In this document: positions 1-9,109 of the stretch, one piece after another
How positions within the stretch are numbered: position 1 is the first letter of the stretch
Layout of the letters: every line of letters starts with the position of its first letter
Assembly: GCF_001708965.1 (NCBI RefSeq)
Contig: NZ_LVJW01000003.1
Location: forward strand, 1,736,001-1,800,000
From: Candidatus Thiodiazotropha endoloripes
GTDB taxonomy: Bacteria > Pseudomonadota > Gammaproteobacteria > Chromatiales > Chromatiaceae
Length of the DNA: 64,000 nucleotides
Direction of reading: 5' to 3'
Position numbers and translations under genes: made by a program
Notes under the pieces: generated by a model
What the model saw: the letters and a program-made list of their open reading frames with translations, nothing else
Database searches by the model: none
What the model was told of the DNA's origin: nothing

Positions 1-19
1 GATCTGTTGGAACTCTGAT

Positions 20-346
20 TCAAGCCCAGAATTCCTCTGCAACTTTTAGTCGCTCTACCGGTTGATCATTCAGCAGATGCTCATCATAGATAGCTGCAAC
101 GTCCTGTTTTGAGACACCGCCATACATAATCCCTTCGGGATAGACCAGTACAGATGGTCCTTCACTACAGGGACCGAGACAGCTGGTTGTCGTAACCTGT
201 ATCTGGTCAAACAGTTGGCGTTGTTGAAGCTGCCCATAAAACTCCTCAGCCACTTCGGTACAGTTTTTCTGACTGCAAGATGGTCTGGGATGCCCCATCG
301 GTCGACTCTGCACACAGACAAAGACATGTTTCTTCGGTTTTGGCAT
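20..346 (-). CDS. [2Fe-2S] thioredoxin-fold ferredoxin (Shethna FeSI-like)
   Basis: A 108-residue protein with the cysteine pattern of thioredoxin-like [2Fe-2S] ferredoxins: Cys11, Cys24, Cys56 and Cys60, the last two in CLGPC. The family binds one [2Fe-2S] cluster, and members lie in nif clusters (Azotobacter FeSI) as electron carriers or protective proteins. It is the last gene of the nifE-led minus-strand series inside the window, 21 bp after fdxB, so it is probably expressed with nitrogenase. The operon may continue beyond the left edge. The cluster type is confident; the exact partner is inferred. Confidence 0.85.
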   Translation of the reverse strand: MPKPKKHVFVCVQSRPMGHPRPSCSQKNCTEVAEEFYGQLQQRQLFDQIQVTTTSCLGPCSEGPSVLVYPEGIMYGGVSKQDVAAIYDEHLLNDQPVERLKVAEEFWA

Positions 347-367
347 GATAACACTCCTACGTCTTGT

Positions 368-703
368 TTATGCAGCAGCAGTTTGAGGTTGATGGGTAAA
401 ACACTGTTTCGGACAGATACGGGCACAGGAGCCACAACCGATACAGTCCATACTGTTTTTCAGGCTCATGACCATCGCGGTGTCATCTGAGAAACCATCA
501 TCATCATCACCGTAATCGTCATCATAATCATCATCGTCGTCGAGCAGTCCTTCCACGTCTTCCCGATCGATCAGATCGAAGACATCACGGGGACATACCT
601 TGAAACATCGACCACAACCAATGCAGTTCTGTTGATTGATTTCCATTACAAATGCGGGAGTGTACTCTTCACCACCACGGGTTAAACCGGTTATTACTGA
701 CAT
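368..703 (-). CDS. fdxB: nif-specific ferredoxin III (2x[4Fe-4S])
   Basis: A 111-residue ferredoxin with two complete C-x2-C-x2-C-x3-CP motifs, Cys27-30-33-37 and Cys87-90-93-97, so two [4Fe-4S] clusters are expected. The motif layout and operon position match nif-associated ferredoxin III (FdxB), which donates electrons in FeMo-co synthesis or to nitrogenase. Between the two motifs, residues 55-74 are almost pure aspartate with a few Tyr and Gly, an unusually acidic linker. The gene follows the CCE_0567-type gene and precedes the [2Fe-2S] ferredoxin, all on the minus strand. Confidence 0.88.
   Translation of the reverse strand: MSVITGLTRGGEEYTPAFVMEINQQNCIGCGRCFKVCPRDVFDLIDREDVEGLLDDDDDYDDDYGDDDDGFSDDTAMVMSLKNSMDCIGCGSCARICPKQCFTHQPQTAAA
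494..545 (-). repeat. CAT/CGT trinucleotide run coding an Asp-rich linker
   Basis: A low-complexity run of ATC/ATG-type triplets on the plus strand. On the minus strand it encodes the aspartate-rich linker of FdxB. The run stays in frame and could change length by slippage without shifting frame. Confidence 0.7.
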
Positions 704-713
704 TGGTCTATCC

Positions 714-929
714 TCAATTCATCTCTGCAGCTGCTGCTTTGTAGTCGGCTTCGGCTTCAGCCCAGGCCTGACATGCATCGTATGTGGCTTGTGCTATTGC
801 GGGGATCTCTTCATAGGCTGCAGGCAGACGGTCTTCTACCAGGTCATGCAGTTCACCAGCTTTTTCAGTAGCTATACGCTTGGCACGCTTGGAAGCTTTG
901 TGTATGGCTTTCAACTCTTCTTCGGTCAT
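714..929 (-). CDS. CCE_0567-type small nif-associated metalloprotein
   Basis: A 71-residue helical protein starting MTEEELKAIHKASKRAKR. The ATG at 929 was chosen over the longer frame because AGGAG lies just upstream on the minus strand and the longer N-terminus (Cys/Trp/Arg-rich) overlaps the DUF269 gene. Size, the N-terminal TEEELKA helix and the position next to DUF269 and fdxB match the CCE_0567 family of small nitrogen-fixation metalloproteins found in many diazotrophs. The biochemical role is unknown. It is in the nifENX operon. Confidence 0.75.
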   Translation of the reverse strand: MTEEELKAIHKASKRAKRIATEKAGELHDLVEDRLPAAYEEIPAIAQATYDACQAWAEAEADYKAAAAEMN

Positions 930-939
930 AATCAACTCC

Positions 940-1413
940 TCACATACCCGCAACTTTTGGATGTTGTCCGATGATCTCCAGAGCCACCGAAAGCAGTTTA
1001 TCCGCCTCATCTTTCATTTTCGAAAGAGAAGCAAAGCCAAAGCGATGCACATCGCGTAATGTTTTATCCATAACCACCAGCTTACCAACGGTTATCAGTG
1101 AGCGTCCGAACCCTTCGTGAGTCAGATTCAACATGGGAACAGCCATCAGGCCACACTCTTTTTCAATAAGTGCGGAAATCGCGTTGTAAAATGCTTTCAC
1201 CCTGGATAAGGTAATTTCATCCGGATCACCAATTACAGGAATCTCCCGCTTCTTCTCCTTGGTCAGGACAAATGGTTCCAGAATCTTGGCTATCGACCAA
1301 TCATCGTAGGTACCATAGGTATCAATGGCACGCATCTGGCGTACCATCTCCTTGGCGAAGTCGGTCTCCAGGACCGGATCGTCTTCGCTGATCAGTATGA
1401 CTGCTTCATTCAT
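940..1413 (-). CDS. NifX-associated nitrogen fixation protein (DUF269)
   Basis: A 157-residue protein recognised as the DUF269 family, which almost always lies next to nifX in diazotrophs. The N-terminus carries the family-like segment around FAKEMVRQMRAIDTYGTYD, and the C-terminal half is a helical bundle ending SVALEIIGQHP. It probably helps in handling FeMo-co precursors, but the precise role is not established. It starts 4 bp after the RseC-like gene ends and runs closely into the CCE_0567-type gene, so it is translated from the nifE operon. Confidence 0.88.
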   Translation of the reverse strand: MNEAVILISEDDPVLETDFAKEMVRQMRAIDTYGTYDDWSIAKILEPFVLTKEKKREIPVIGDPDEITLSRVKAFYNAISALIEKECGLMAVPMLNLTHEGFGRSLITVGKLVVMDKTLRDVHRFGFASLSKMKDEADKLLSVALEIIGQHPKVAGM

Positions 1414-1417
1414 CAGT

Positions 1418-1903
1418 TTAACTCCTCATATGTTTCGGAAATACGACATGCTTGTAACCGTTTCCCACAACTTTAAGCAGTTGTGGCCCATAGCCTGGTG
1501 TTGAAATGTCCCTATTTGTGTACCAGCGAACCAGCAACAGACCAATCGACAAACCGGCCAGCGCCAAAAGGCTCTGCATGCCGTCGTTGATTCCTAATGC
1601 GCTGCCCATCAGGGTTATGGCCAGCATCAATATGAGAGGTAACAGATAGGCCAACACAGACGCTTTTGCGATTAATCTGCCCGGAACCCCAATCACAACC
1701 TGGTCACCAGGCTTGGCTTCTAGATCGTTATCGATTAACAATTTGTTCTTCTGTACACCAAACAGCTTGGCGACCACAGAAGTGGTACAGTTTGAACTGG
1801 CACACTGGGAGCAACCGCTTCTCGATTCGGTCTCTATCCAAATCTTATCGCCGACGACGCCGATAACCCTGGCCGACTCTTCAAGCATCTCCTGGTCTGT
1901 CAT
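1418..1903 (-). CDS. RseC/SoxR-reducing-system family membrane protein
   Basis: A 161-residue RseC-family protein. The cytoplasmic N-terminal part carries a cysteine cluster, Cys31, Cys34 and Cys39 (GCSQC then NC). A beta-rich region with the family-like PGDQVVIG segment follows, then two membrane helices at about 81-100 and 110-127. In Escherichia coli RseC works with the Rsx/Rnf complex in reducing SoxR. Here the gene sits between nifX and DUF269, 3 bp after nifX, in a genome that also has a nif-linked rnf operon. A link between this protein and Rnf during nitrogen fixation is an inference. Confidence 0.8.
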   Translation of the reverse strand: MTDQEMLEESARVIGVVGDKIWIETESRSGCSQCASSNCTTSVVAKLFGVQKNKLLIDNDLEAKPGDQVVIGVPGRLIAKASVLAYLLPLILMLAITLMGSALGINDGMQSLLALAGLSIGLLLVRWYTNRDISTPGYGPQLLKVVGNGYKHVVFPKHMRS

Positions 1904-1906
1904 CGT

Positions 1907-2392
1907 CTACTCCTCCCAGCCTTCCTGTTCCATTTCATCAAATCTTGAGGGGTCGGCGGGAATGGTGTTGTTTATCGCTCTGGCCAGCCAACTGCCAGGT
2001 CCCTCCCTGAGCTCCTGCTGGAGTGACTCGAGCAGAGAGGTTATAGAGGCACCAGGTGATATTTTCACCGGCTGAATACCTTTCAGTTTCAGTTGGTTGA
2101 TTGCTGAGGCACCCACAGCCTGGCTATACACAGCAATACAACCCTTCAGTGCATCGATCTTGGCAACCAGCTTATCTTCGTTGCCATCCATATCGAGCTT
2201 GCCGAACTCAACCGCTTCGACGAAACAGACCTTCTGTTGGTCAAGGGCATAGATTGCGAAACTCTGGGCGGCACCAAAATGTTGGTCCACCCGCTTCATA
2301 TCACTGGTGGCAAACGCGACTTTCAGGGCTGTCTCCATCCATTTATCCTCAGTGGTGCAGCCCACGAGTTGTAGCCGTCGAGTTATGCTCAT
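1907..2392 (-). CDS. nifX: FeMo-co binding protein NifX
   Basis: A 161-residue NifX with the family core VAFATSD, the DQHFGAA motif and [15 protein letters not shown], close to the length of Azotobacter NifX (about 158). NifX binds NifB-co and the VK cluster and passes precursors to NifEN. The start at 2392 lies inside the end of nifN, a 44-bp overlap. It was kept because residues before the core resemble the Azotobacter N-terminus; an internal Met at 2335 is the alternative. The overlap implies translational coupling to nifN. Confidence 0.93.
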   Translation of the reverse strand: MSITRRLQLVGCTTEDKWMETALKVAFATSDMKRVDQHFGAAQSFAIYALDQQKVCFVEAVEFGKLDMDGNEDKLVAKIDALKGCIAVYSQAVGASAINQLKLKGIQPVKISPGASITSLLESLQQELREGPGSWLARAINNTIPADPSRFDEMEQEGWEE

Positions 2393-3770
2393 CTGTCACC
2401 TCCCGAAAGTCTGTCTTTTGTGCATAGATGGAACGGTAGGGAGAGATCTCACCTTTCTCCAAAGTGAGCATGAGATTGGCTAGATCAAACAAGGTCTGTC
2501 GACTGCCCCGGTAACCGATCCAGGTTTTCTGATAACCACCCAGGAAGTCATATTGGGGAAAGCCGGCACGCAGCAATGGAATACCCAGGCGCTCAGCACT
2601 CTCAGTGCCATGAGAATTGGTAATCAGGATTTCCGCACCACCCGCTTTTGCCATCTTCTCCAGATCTTCCAGATCACCGATCTTCACTGTCTCGGAAGCG
2701 ACCTGTTGCAGAGCTGGGGAATTTATCGGTGCAACAGCTGCCACGGTTTCAGCACCTACCCCAGCCAGCATTTGACTCAATGCAACCAGGTGATCAGGAT
2801 CCGCTGCCAGAGCAAAGCGAGCCATACCCAGCATGAAATGGCTGTCGAGCATAGCGTCCTGCAACTGAGCCCGCTGACGCTCCAGTTTTGCAGGAACCGG
2901 CTCTTCAGAGATTCGATGCAAACGGTTAATAAAACTATCCATCGCCTGTAGGCCCATCAGGTGATCAAACCGGTAGTCTGGCACTCCGGTCAGCTGCTTT
3001 AGAGTATCGGCTGCTTTTTCCAAGGAACTGCCAATCACCAGAGTGGCTTTGGCATCTCCAAGGGTTAACATCTCAGACACCTCTGTACCTCCGATGGTTA
3101 GTGGGGAAAACTCATCCTCACCCAAATGACCATCCAGCGAATCTGACAGATCAGGAATCACCACGGGGCGTAAGCCAAATGATTCGATGATATCTTTCAG
3201 CTCCTCCAGGTCTCCCGGAGTCAGTGATGCACCGACCAGAACATTGACTTGTCTATGACGCTGGCCTGGTGTGGTATTGGCTTCTTTCGCTGCAGGTACA
3301 GTGGTTTTGATAATCGCTTCCACCGCTTTGGCAAAACCACTCTCCAGGCAACCGGTATAATCTGGAGTGGCAACCGGCACCACCGGTATGGTATCGAACT
3401 GGGGGTACTTGTCTCGAAACATCTTCAGTGCCATGCGGACATCGCTGCCCTGAGTCTCGGACAATCCGGTGGTGGGTACCCCGAGCAGCATTGGCTGATT
3501 CTTTTCCGCAATTGTCTTTAACCCTTCAACCACACTCTCTTCAGAACCCATGACCGTCGTCACCTGGTCCATGGCCGTGGTCTGCAGCGGAATGGGTTCA
3601 CGGAAGTGCCTTACAAAAAACACCTTGCCAAAAGCAGTACAACCTTGAGAGCCATGTAACATGGGTATGGCACGACGAAATCCAAGAAAAGCCAAAGCGG
3701 CGCCGATGGTCTGACTGGCTTTCAGAGGACTTACAGAGAGCGCCTTGTTACGTTTGATGATCTCAGTCAT
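2349..3770 (-). CDS. nifN: FeMo-co scaffold subunit NifN
   Basis: A 473-residue NifN, homologous to NifK. The N-terminus has the family pattern [22 protein letters not shown] and then [11 protein letters not shown] with Cys44, a cluster-ligand position in NifN. With NifE it forms the NifEN tetramer on which NifB-co matures to FeMo-co. It overlaps nifE by 4 bp (ATGA) and nifX by 44 bp, so the three are one translational unit. Confidence 0.96.
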   Translation of the reverse strand: MTEIIKRNKALSVSPLKASQTIGAALAFLGFRRAIPMLHGSQGCTAFGKVFFVRHFREPIPLQTTAMDQVTTVMGSEESVVEGLKTIAEKNQPMLLGVPTTGLSETQGSDVRMALKMFRDKYPQFDTIPVVPVATPDYTGCLESGFAKAVEAIIKTTVPAAKEANTTPGQRHRQVNVLVGASLTPGDLEELKDIIESFGLRPVVIPDLSDSLDGHLGEDEFSPLTIGGTEVSEMLTLGDAKATLVIGSSLEKAADTLKQLTGVPDYRFDHLMGLQAMDSFINRLHRISEEPVPAKLERQRAQLQDAMLDSHFMLGMARFALAADPDHLVALSQMLAGVGAETVAAVAPINSPALQQVASETVKIGDLEDLEKMAKAGGAEILITNSHGTESAERLGIPLLRAGFPQYDFLGGYQKTWIGYRGSRQTLFDLANLMLTLEKGEISPYRSIYAQKTDFREVTDEHNSTATTRGLHH

Positions 3771-5188
3771 GCCACTACCTCCTGGTCTGATGTGGATTCA
3801 GCTGTGGAGGCTCCCACCGCCCAGGGTGCAGGTGTACGGACCTGAGGCCAGACAGGACTCTCGATGGTCAGCACCAGCTGACGTGCCAGCTCCACCATGC
3901 CCTGATAACCGGCATAGCCAAACTCGCGTTCCTGATTGATATCAAGAAAGGGGATACGTGCCTTGAGCGCGGTATACATATTGCGGCCACCCGCAATCAA
4001 CACATCCACATTTTTTTCATGAACAATGTTGATCAAGGCCCTTGGATTACCCTCTTCCAGCATGACGGCATCCTGCCCCATCAACTCTTTGATTCTGGCT
4101 TTATCCTCTTCAGTGGATTTTTTGGTACCAGTTGCCACCACTTCCATGCCTAAATCCTGCAAGGCTGCGATCACAGACCAGGATTTAACTCCTCCGGTAT
4201 AGAGCAGCACCTTACGCCCGCGCAATTTCTCCCGCCAAGGCTCGAGCAATTGATCAATTCTCGTCTCTTCACGGCTGATCAGTGCCTCAGTTCTTTGGCT
4301 TAAATCCTCATCGTCAATCACCCGGGCAAAATCGCGCAATGCCTGAGAAACATCTCTAACACCGTAAAAGCTGCCTTCGAACCAGGGTGTACCAAAAGCT
4401 TCCTGAAGCTTACGTGCGACGTTGATCATCGCCTTTGAGCAGACCATCATATTGACAGTTGAGCGATGCATCGTCTGAACTTCGCGAAATCGCGCATCAC
4501 CCGACAGGGTACAGAGCACCCGCAAACCCAACTCATCCAGCAGTGGTAAAACATGCCAGAGTTCACCAGCAATGTTATATTCGCCGATCAATGAGATATC
4601 ATGGACCTTGATGCCTTCCCTGACAGCCTCTTCAGGCAGTGAATCCGGCTCTCTGCTCCCACACACATGTTTGACCATGGATTCGCCTGCAATGCGATTA
4701 CCCAGGTTTTTGGTGCCGTAAAAGCCTGCGGCATCAACTGGAACGACAGGCGTACCCCATCGCTCTTCAGCGGCTCTGCAAACAGCCTCAACATCATCAC
4801 CAACCAGTGCAGGTACACAGGTGTTGTAGACAAAAACAGCCGCTGGCTGGTAATTGTCAACAGCCTGTTTGATGGCATGAAACAGACGCTTTTCACCTCG
4901 CCCCATGATCACATCCTGCTCGGTGAGATCGGTGGTCATGCCGATACGAAATAGCCTGGAACCGCTCGACCTGGTACCCCGGTTATCCCAGGAGCTACCG
5001 GCACAAGCAATTGAACCATGAACGATATGGGCCACATCCGCGATCGGTAACAGTGCAATCTGAGCACCATCAAAGGCGCATCCACCAGCGGTAGCCCCAG
5101 GTTTCGGCTTTGCACATCCCGACTTTGATTTCTTGTTGTGCGCGCAGGCCGGTTCGTCGAGTAGAGCGGCAATATCTTTCTGTTTCAT
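3767..5188 (-). CDS. nifE: FeMo-co scaffold subunit NifE
   Basis: A 473-residue NifE, homologous to NifD. It keeps the Cys37 region [20 protein letters not shown] and Cys62 in [15 protein letters not shown] cysteine-bearing, lysine-rich N-terminus precedes them. With NifN it forms the scaffold for FeMo-co assembly. It is the first gene of the minus-strand operon, about 30 nt after the predicted transcription start of the sigma-54 promoter at 5230-5244. Confidence 0.97.
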   Translation of the reverse strand: MKQKDIAALLDEPACAHNKKSKSGCAKPKPGATAGGCAFDGAQIALLPIADVAHIVHGSIACAGSSWDNRGTRSSGSRLFRIGMTTDLTEQDVIMGRGEKRLFHAIKQAVDNYQPAAVFVYNTCVPALVGDDVEAVCRAAEERWGTPVVPVDAAGFYGTKNLGNRIAGESMVKHVCGSREPDSLPEEAVREGIKVHDISLIGEYNIAGELWHVLPLLDELGLRVLCTLSGDARFREVQTMHRSTVNMMVCSKAMINVARKLQEAFGTPWFEGSFYGVRDVSQALRDFARVIDDEDLSQRTEALISREETRIDQLLEPWREKLRGRKVLLYTGGVKSWSVIAALQDLGMEVVATGTKKSTEEDKARIKELMGQDAVMLEEGNPRALINIVHEKNVDVLIAGGRNMYTALKARIPFLDINQEREFGYAGYQGMVELARQLVLTIESPVWPQVRTPAPWAVGASTAESTSDQEVVA

Positions 5189-5229
5189 GTGATGGCCAGG
5201 ACTCCATTAGGATTGATACGTAGTTATAT

Positions 5230-5244
5230 GCAATCCACATGCCA
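5230..5244 (-). promoter_or_regulatory. sigma-54 promoter of nifE
   Basis: On the minus strand the sequence reads TGGCAT-GTGGA-TTGC, which matches the -24/-12 consensus TGGCAC-N5-TTGC except for one base. It lies 42 bp upstream of the nifE ATG and faces it. Confidence 0.88.
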
Positions 5245-5254
5245 CTGCATATCT

Positions 5255-5270
5255 TGTTGTTTTTGCTACA
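5255..5270. promoter_or_regulatory. Possible second NifA site at nifE
   Basis: TGT-TGTTTTTGCT-ACA also fits TGT-N10-ACA, but it lies only about 11 bp upstream of the -24 element. That is unusually close for enhancer-type activation, so it may be chance. Confidence 0.4.
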
Positions 5271-5289
5271 CTTGTTAATCAATTAGCTT

Positions 5290-5305
5290 TGTAGCGAACC
5301 CGACA
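5290..5305. promoter_or_regulatory. NifA upstream activator site of nifE
   Basis: TGT-AGCGAACCCG-ACA fits the TGT-N10-ACA NifA site. It lies 46 bp upstream of the -24 element of nifE. Its central ten bases, read on the minus strand (CGGGTTCGCT), are almost the same as in the nifH site at 17790-17805. Confidence 0.82.
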
Positions 5306-5446
5306 ATTTGTTCTGTTTGTAGGTAAGCGTAATCGATCAGAAATGCGACCAGAGCGTAATAGAAAAGCCTTACTGTAGATCGTAGTGTCAATTTTCGGTA
5401 AGAAAAAAACGTTATAGTTGCGGCAAAGTTTGTTATCTCAAAATCA

Positions 5447-6277
5447 ATGAACCCTGCAGACGAACAATTTCCTGACCTTTCTGCTCTGTCACTGAGGTTT
5501 CTTGGCGTGGGGAATGCGCAGGCTACAGAATTGGGAGCTTCTGCTGCGGTATTGGAGAACCATGCTAAACCAATCCTTTTGATTGATTGTGGACCGGACA
5601 CACTCAGCCGCTTCCGACAAAGATATGGTGACATAGAGCCTTCCGCCCTGTTTATTACACATGCCCATTTCGATCATATTGGTGGACTGGAGGGCTGGTT
5701 CTATCGGTTGATGACAAACAACATTGATCGAAAACTAAAACTATACATACCTGTAAAACTCTTGCCGGTTCTTCAACGCAGAATAGCTGACTACCCCAAT
5801 TTCATGGCTGAGGGGGGGTGCAACTTCTGGGAAGCTTTTCAATTAATCCCAGTATCTGAACGGTTTTGGCTCAATGACCTGTTGTTTGACCTTTTTCCGG
5901 TTAGACACCATGAATATGACACAGCATTCGGTCTTGCCCTAAAAGGTCATTTCCTGTTTACCGGTGATACGCTCCCAATACCGGAAGTATTGATCCGATT
6001 CGCCAGTCATGGTGAACTGATCTTCCATGACTGCACGGTAGATGAAAGTCCCTCACACACGTCTCTGAGTGAGATTAAGCGTACCTATCGACCTGAGCAG
6101 TGGCGTAGAATGATCTTCTATCACTATGCCTCTCTATCTGACCGAAAATTGATTGAAACAACAGGCCTGCAAGTCGCAAAACCTGATCAATCGTATCCGT
6201 TATCACCAGCCAGAAAGCCCTACTCCCACTTGCAAATAAGCTGCATTCCTTCAGAACAGCATGATAAATCAGAGTAA
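5447..6277 (+). CDS. MBL-fold metallo-hydrolase
   Basis: A 276-residue metallo-beta-lactamase-fold protein. It has the metal-binding motif THAHFDHIGG (HxHxDH) at about residues 71-80, a later His pair (RHHEYD) and a GHFLFTGDT segment supplying the bridging Asp. A C-terminal HYASLSD segment holds a further conserved His. Such proteins hydrolyse phosphodiester, thioester or lactone bonds; the substrate here cannot be read. It is divergent from nifE across a 258-bp gap. No strong ribosome site precedes the chosen ATG, so the start is less certain than the fold. Confidence 0.8.
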   Translation: MNPADEQFPDLSALSLRFLGVGNAQATELGASAAVLENHAKPILLIDCGPDTLSRFRQRYGDIEPSALFITHAHFDHIGGLEGWFYRLMTNNIDRKLKLYIPVKLLPVLQRRIADYPNFMAEGGCNFWEAFQLIPVSERFWLNDLLFDLFPVRHHEYDTAFGLALKGHFLFTGDTLPIPEVLIRFASHGELIFHDCTVDESPSHTSLSEIKRTYRPEQWRRMIFYHYASLSDRKLIETTGLQVAKPDQSYPLSPARKPYSHLQISCIPSEQHDKSE

Positions 6278-6362
6278 AATTGAATAATATAGCTTTACAC
6301 GCTATTAAATAGATATGTCAGTCTTCAACTGGTAAGCCAATCCTCTTGAAAAGAGCAATCTA

Positions 6363-7262
6363 ATGGATAACTTGCAGAAGAGAAGTACGGCTAATACCCA
6401 TGTTGTCACACTACCTGACGGCAGACGTCTCGCGTATGCAGAGTACGGAGACCCCACAGGAATCCCGACACTCTATTTTCATGGATTTCCAGGCTCACGG
6501 CTGGAGGCACAACTATTCGATCTTCCTGCACGAAAGCAAAAATTGAGGGTAATCGCTCCGGATCGAAACGGTATTGGACTTTCAGATCCGAAACCGGATC
6601 GTTGCCTATTGGATTGGTCTCGTGATGTCAGCGATCTTCTCGATAGCCTGGATATTGAAAAGGTTCATTTAGTTGCTGTGTCCGGTGGTGGACCCTATGC
6701 TCTTGCCTGTGCAAGCCAATATGCTAAACGAATTCATGATCTAACCCTGGTTTGTCCATTGGGACCACTTGATCAAGTGGAATTAATGAAGAGTCTTCGC
6801 TGGCCCGGTAGATACAGTTTCAAATCAGTTCGTACAACACCATTGTTAATGCAGATAACCTATGGGTTATTCATCATTCCCGTGGCACAGCGATGGCCAC
6901 AAATTATCTATCAGATGATGGTAGCTATGGCTCCACCAGCAGATACCAGGGTATTGAACCGTCATCAAGTACGTAAAATCATGTGTGGTTCAATCAGTGA
7001 AGCCGCCCGTCAGGGACGCAGTGCAATCTTGTATGAAATGTTTCTATATGCCAAATCCTGGGGATTCGATATCTCAAAGATCAAGATGCCTGTACATCTC
7101 TGGCATGGAACAGCGGATGAAACAGTACCGATGATCCATGGAAACACCATCGCCAATTCGCTAGAAAACTGTAAGCCACACTATATTCGAGGCGAAGGAC
7201 ACTTCTCCCTACCGATTAACTGTGTAGACCGGATACTGAGTGAGTCACTATCAAGTGGTTAG
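6363..7262 (+). CDS. Alpha/beta hydrolase
   Basis: A 299-residue alpha/beta-hydrolase. The oxyanion-hole motif FHGFPGSR is followed by APDRNGIGLSDP, and the nucleophile elbow is AVSGGGPYALA with Ser as the likely nucleophile. The acid residue is in HGTADETVP and the catalytic His in GEGHFSL near the C-terminus. It is soluble, with no signal peptide. The substrate is unknown. It follows the MBL-fold gene by 85 bp in the same direction; nothing ties it to nitrogen fixation except position. Confidence 0.85.
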   Translation: MDNLQKRSTANTHVVTLPDGRRLAYAEYGDPTGIPTLYFHGFPGSRLEAQLFDLPARKQKLRVIAPDRNGIGLSDPKPDRCLLDWSRDVSDLLDSLDIEKVHLVAVSGGGPYALACASQYAKRIHDLTLVCPLGPLDQVELMKSLRWPGRYSFKSVRTTPLLMQITYGLFIIPVAQRWPQIIYQMMVAMAPPADTRVLNRHQVRKIMCGSISEAARQGRSAILYEMFLYAKSWGFDISKIKMPVHLWHGTADETVPMIHGNTIANSLENCKPHYIRGEGHFSLPINCVDRILSESLSSG

Positions 7263-7277
7263 TAGTTTGATACGTAG

Positions 7278-7994
7278 TTACTCTGCATTAGTCTCAATCA
7301 TCTTTTCTCTTTCGTCAGGCCCAAACTCATACATACTCCCGGCAATCAAAACACTCATCACGAAATATAATGCCAAACCGTTCATCAAGTGCCACAGAAA
7401 GTGAGTGCCCCATGGCCAGAAATCACAAACCATTTGATCTATTGTTCGAAAAGACAAAGACAGGGTAAAAGCTACTGCAGCATAAACCAGGCGGTTTACA
7501 TGTTTTAGATCGATGATCTTGCATGAAATAACAAGAAGCCAGACACCAATCCATGCAGGCAAATAAAAAACAGACCCATTTAATAGATCTGAAGGTAGAC
7601 GATTAAGCAAATAAAATGTAAAGCCTAGGAACAATATAGTCCAGAACACAATCCAACTTGTATCCAAACGAAGAATTCGCAATAGAAAACTGATTAAAAA
7701 TAGCGTTATGAACAGACCAATTGGAATAACATCCGCCAATTCTGCCCAAGGTGTTGCAAAGGTGTGCCATAAAAAACTTCCGATACCAATGCCTGCAATA
7801 AGAATAGAGAGTAACCAGATATCCCAGACTTTGGGAAATGGTTCTTCAAATCTCTGTAGTTTTCTAATTAAAATAAATGCTGCGATTAAAAATATCAGAT
7901 TGGTTGTCGCATTTATCGGTTCAGCCCAGAAGAGATCACTGGCTCGCTCACAGTAGTGTGTGACTGCAACACGGGAATGGCTCATACGATTCAC
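7278..7994 (-). CDS. Ceramidase-like (CREST superfamily) membrane protein
   Basis: A 238-residue integral membrane protein with about seven hydrophobic segments. The N-terminal HYCERASDLFWAEPINATTN and the FLWHTFATPW motif are typical of bacterial ceramidase-domain proteins in the CREST hydrolase superfamily. A further His-containing segment (GTHFLWHLMNGLALY) near the C-terminus is expected to complete the metal site. The native substrate in bacteria is not known. It converges on the alpha/beta hydrolase with a 15-bp gap. Confidence 0.8.
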   Translation of the reverse strand: MNRMSHSRVAVTHYCERASDLFWAEPINATTNLIFLIAAFILIRKLQRFEEPFPKVWDIWLLSILIAGIGIGSFLWHTFATPWAELADVIPIGLFITLFLISFLLRILRLDTSWIVFWTILFLGFTFYLLNRLPSDLLNGSVFYLPAWIGVWLLVISCKIIDLKHVNRLVYAAVAFTLSLSFRTIDQMVCDFWPWGTHFLWHLMNGLALYFVMSVLIAGSMYEFGPDEREKMIETNAE

Positions 7995-8191
7995 TTACCT
8001 GTGCAATCTAAAGTTGTAATAGATGAGCACTCATTCTATAACAAAATCAAACGGAAACTGCAGATCATATACAGACTTAATACTTGAAAAATAGTTTCAA
8101 CTACCTGTCAAATATTCAAATCATAATAGGCAGTGTTATCCATTATAGTTACAAATGAGTGAAATAATTATGACATTCAGAGGTACTGACT

Positions 8192-8992
8192 ATGCCTACC
8201 ATCATTGAGGAGACTGCGTCGAGTTGGGGAGACCTTCAAGCACTGCTATTTGACAGTTCCTGGAATCAGAACCTGGGTCGGTTTCGCTCTCCCGATGCCT
8301 ATCGGGGGTTATCTGACAGCAGCTATTCACTTGATACCACATTAATGCGACTTGGCGGTCCCTATCATCAACTGGAACGCCATTTGCTGCGTAATTTCAT
8401 AAAGTATGCACATCGGGATATGGTGGCACGAGACTCTTTTTGGCATTGGTTATCGATGGCCCAACACCATGGATTGCCTACCCGGCTGCTCGACTGGACT
8501 CACTCTCCTTTAGTCGCAATGCATTTTGCGACAGCAAATACTGAAAAGTTTGATCGTGACGGAGTAATTTGGTCCATTAATTATGAACAGTGCCACACAC
8601 TACTACCAGAACCGATGAAACAATCGCTTGATTCTGAAGGTGCCAATACATTCACCTGCGAACTTTTGGTGCAGGCAGTGCCATCCCTGGAGCAACTAGA
8701 CAGAATGTCAAACGACCCTTTTCTGCTATTTTTTGAGCCACCTTCAATGGATGACCGTATCGTCAATCAATTTGCACTGTTTTCAGTAGTCTCAAATGCC
8801 TCGATTGGGCTGAATAGCTGGATTGAGGGGCATGGTTCACTATGTCGCAAAATTGTTATACCCGCATCACTCAAGTGGGAAGTTAGAGATAAGCTGGACC
8901 AGTGTAATGTGACTGAACGTGTGCTTTTCCCTGGCCTGGATGGATTAACTCGATGGCTATATAGGCACTACAGTCCAAAGCAACGGGACTGA
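8192..8992 (+). CDS. FRG-domain protein
   Basis: A 266-residue protein with an FRG domain: YRG at residues 37-39, then a central QHHGLPTRLLDWTHSPLVA motif, the family hallmark. FRG-domain proteins are widespread and of poorly known function; some lie in defence or toxin-like contexts. AGAGG lies 9 bp upstream of the ATG. The gene stands alone between two genes on the other strand. No partner gene that would identify a defence system is next to it. Confidence 0.82.
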   Translation: MPTIIEETASSWGDLQALLFDSSWNQNLGRFRSPDAYRGLSDSSYSLDTTLMRLGGPYHQLERHLLRNFIKYAHRDMVARDSFWHWLSMAQHHGLPTRLLDWTHSPLVAMHFATANTEKFDRDGVIWSINYEQCHTLLPEPMKQSLDSEGANTFTCELLVQAVPSLEQLDRMSNDPFLLFFEPPSMDDRIVNQFALFSVVSNASIGLNSWIEGHGSLCRKIVIPASLKWEVRDKLDQCNVTERVLFPGLDGLTRWLYRHYSPKQRD

Positions 8993-9109
8993 ATAGCAGA
9001 GCTTGTGCTAGGGCCCTAATTCAGACAGATATCGGAATTCATCTGCATAGCTTATCTATTTACACCAATTTAATGGTATGACGAATACTCTTGACAAGTA
9101 CTATTATGA

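Noticed and set aside
494-545. Repeat run that could be taken for a CRISPR or tandem array
   Set aside because: It is a trinucleotide run coding aspartates inside fdxB, with no spacers.
8192-8992. Calling the FRG gene part of a phage-defence system
   Set aside because: It stands alone; the domain by itself does not prove that role.
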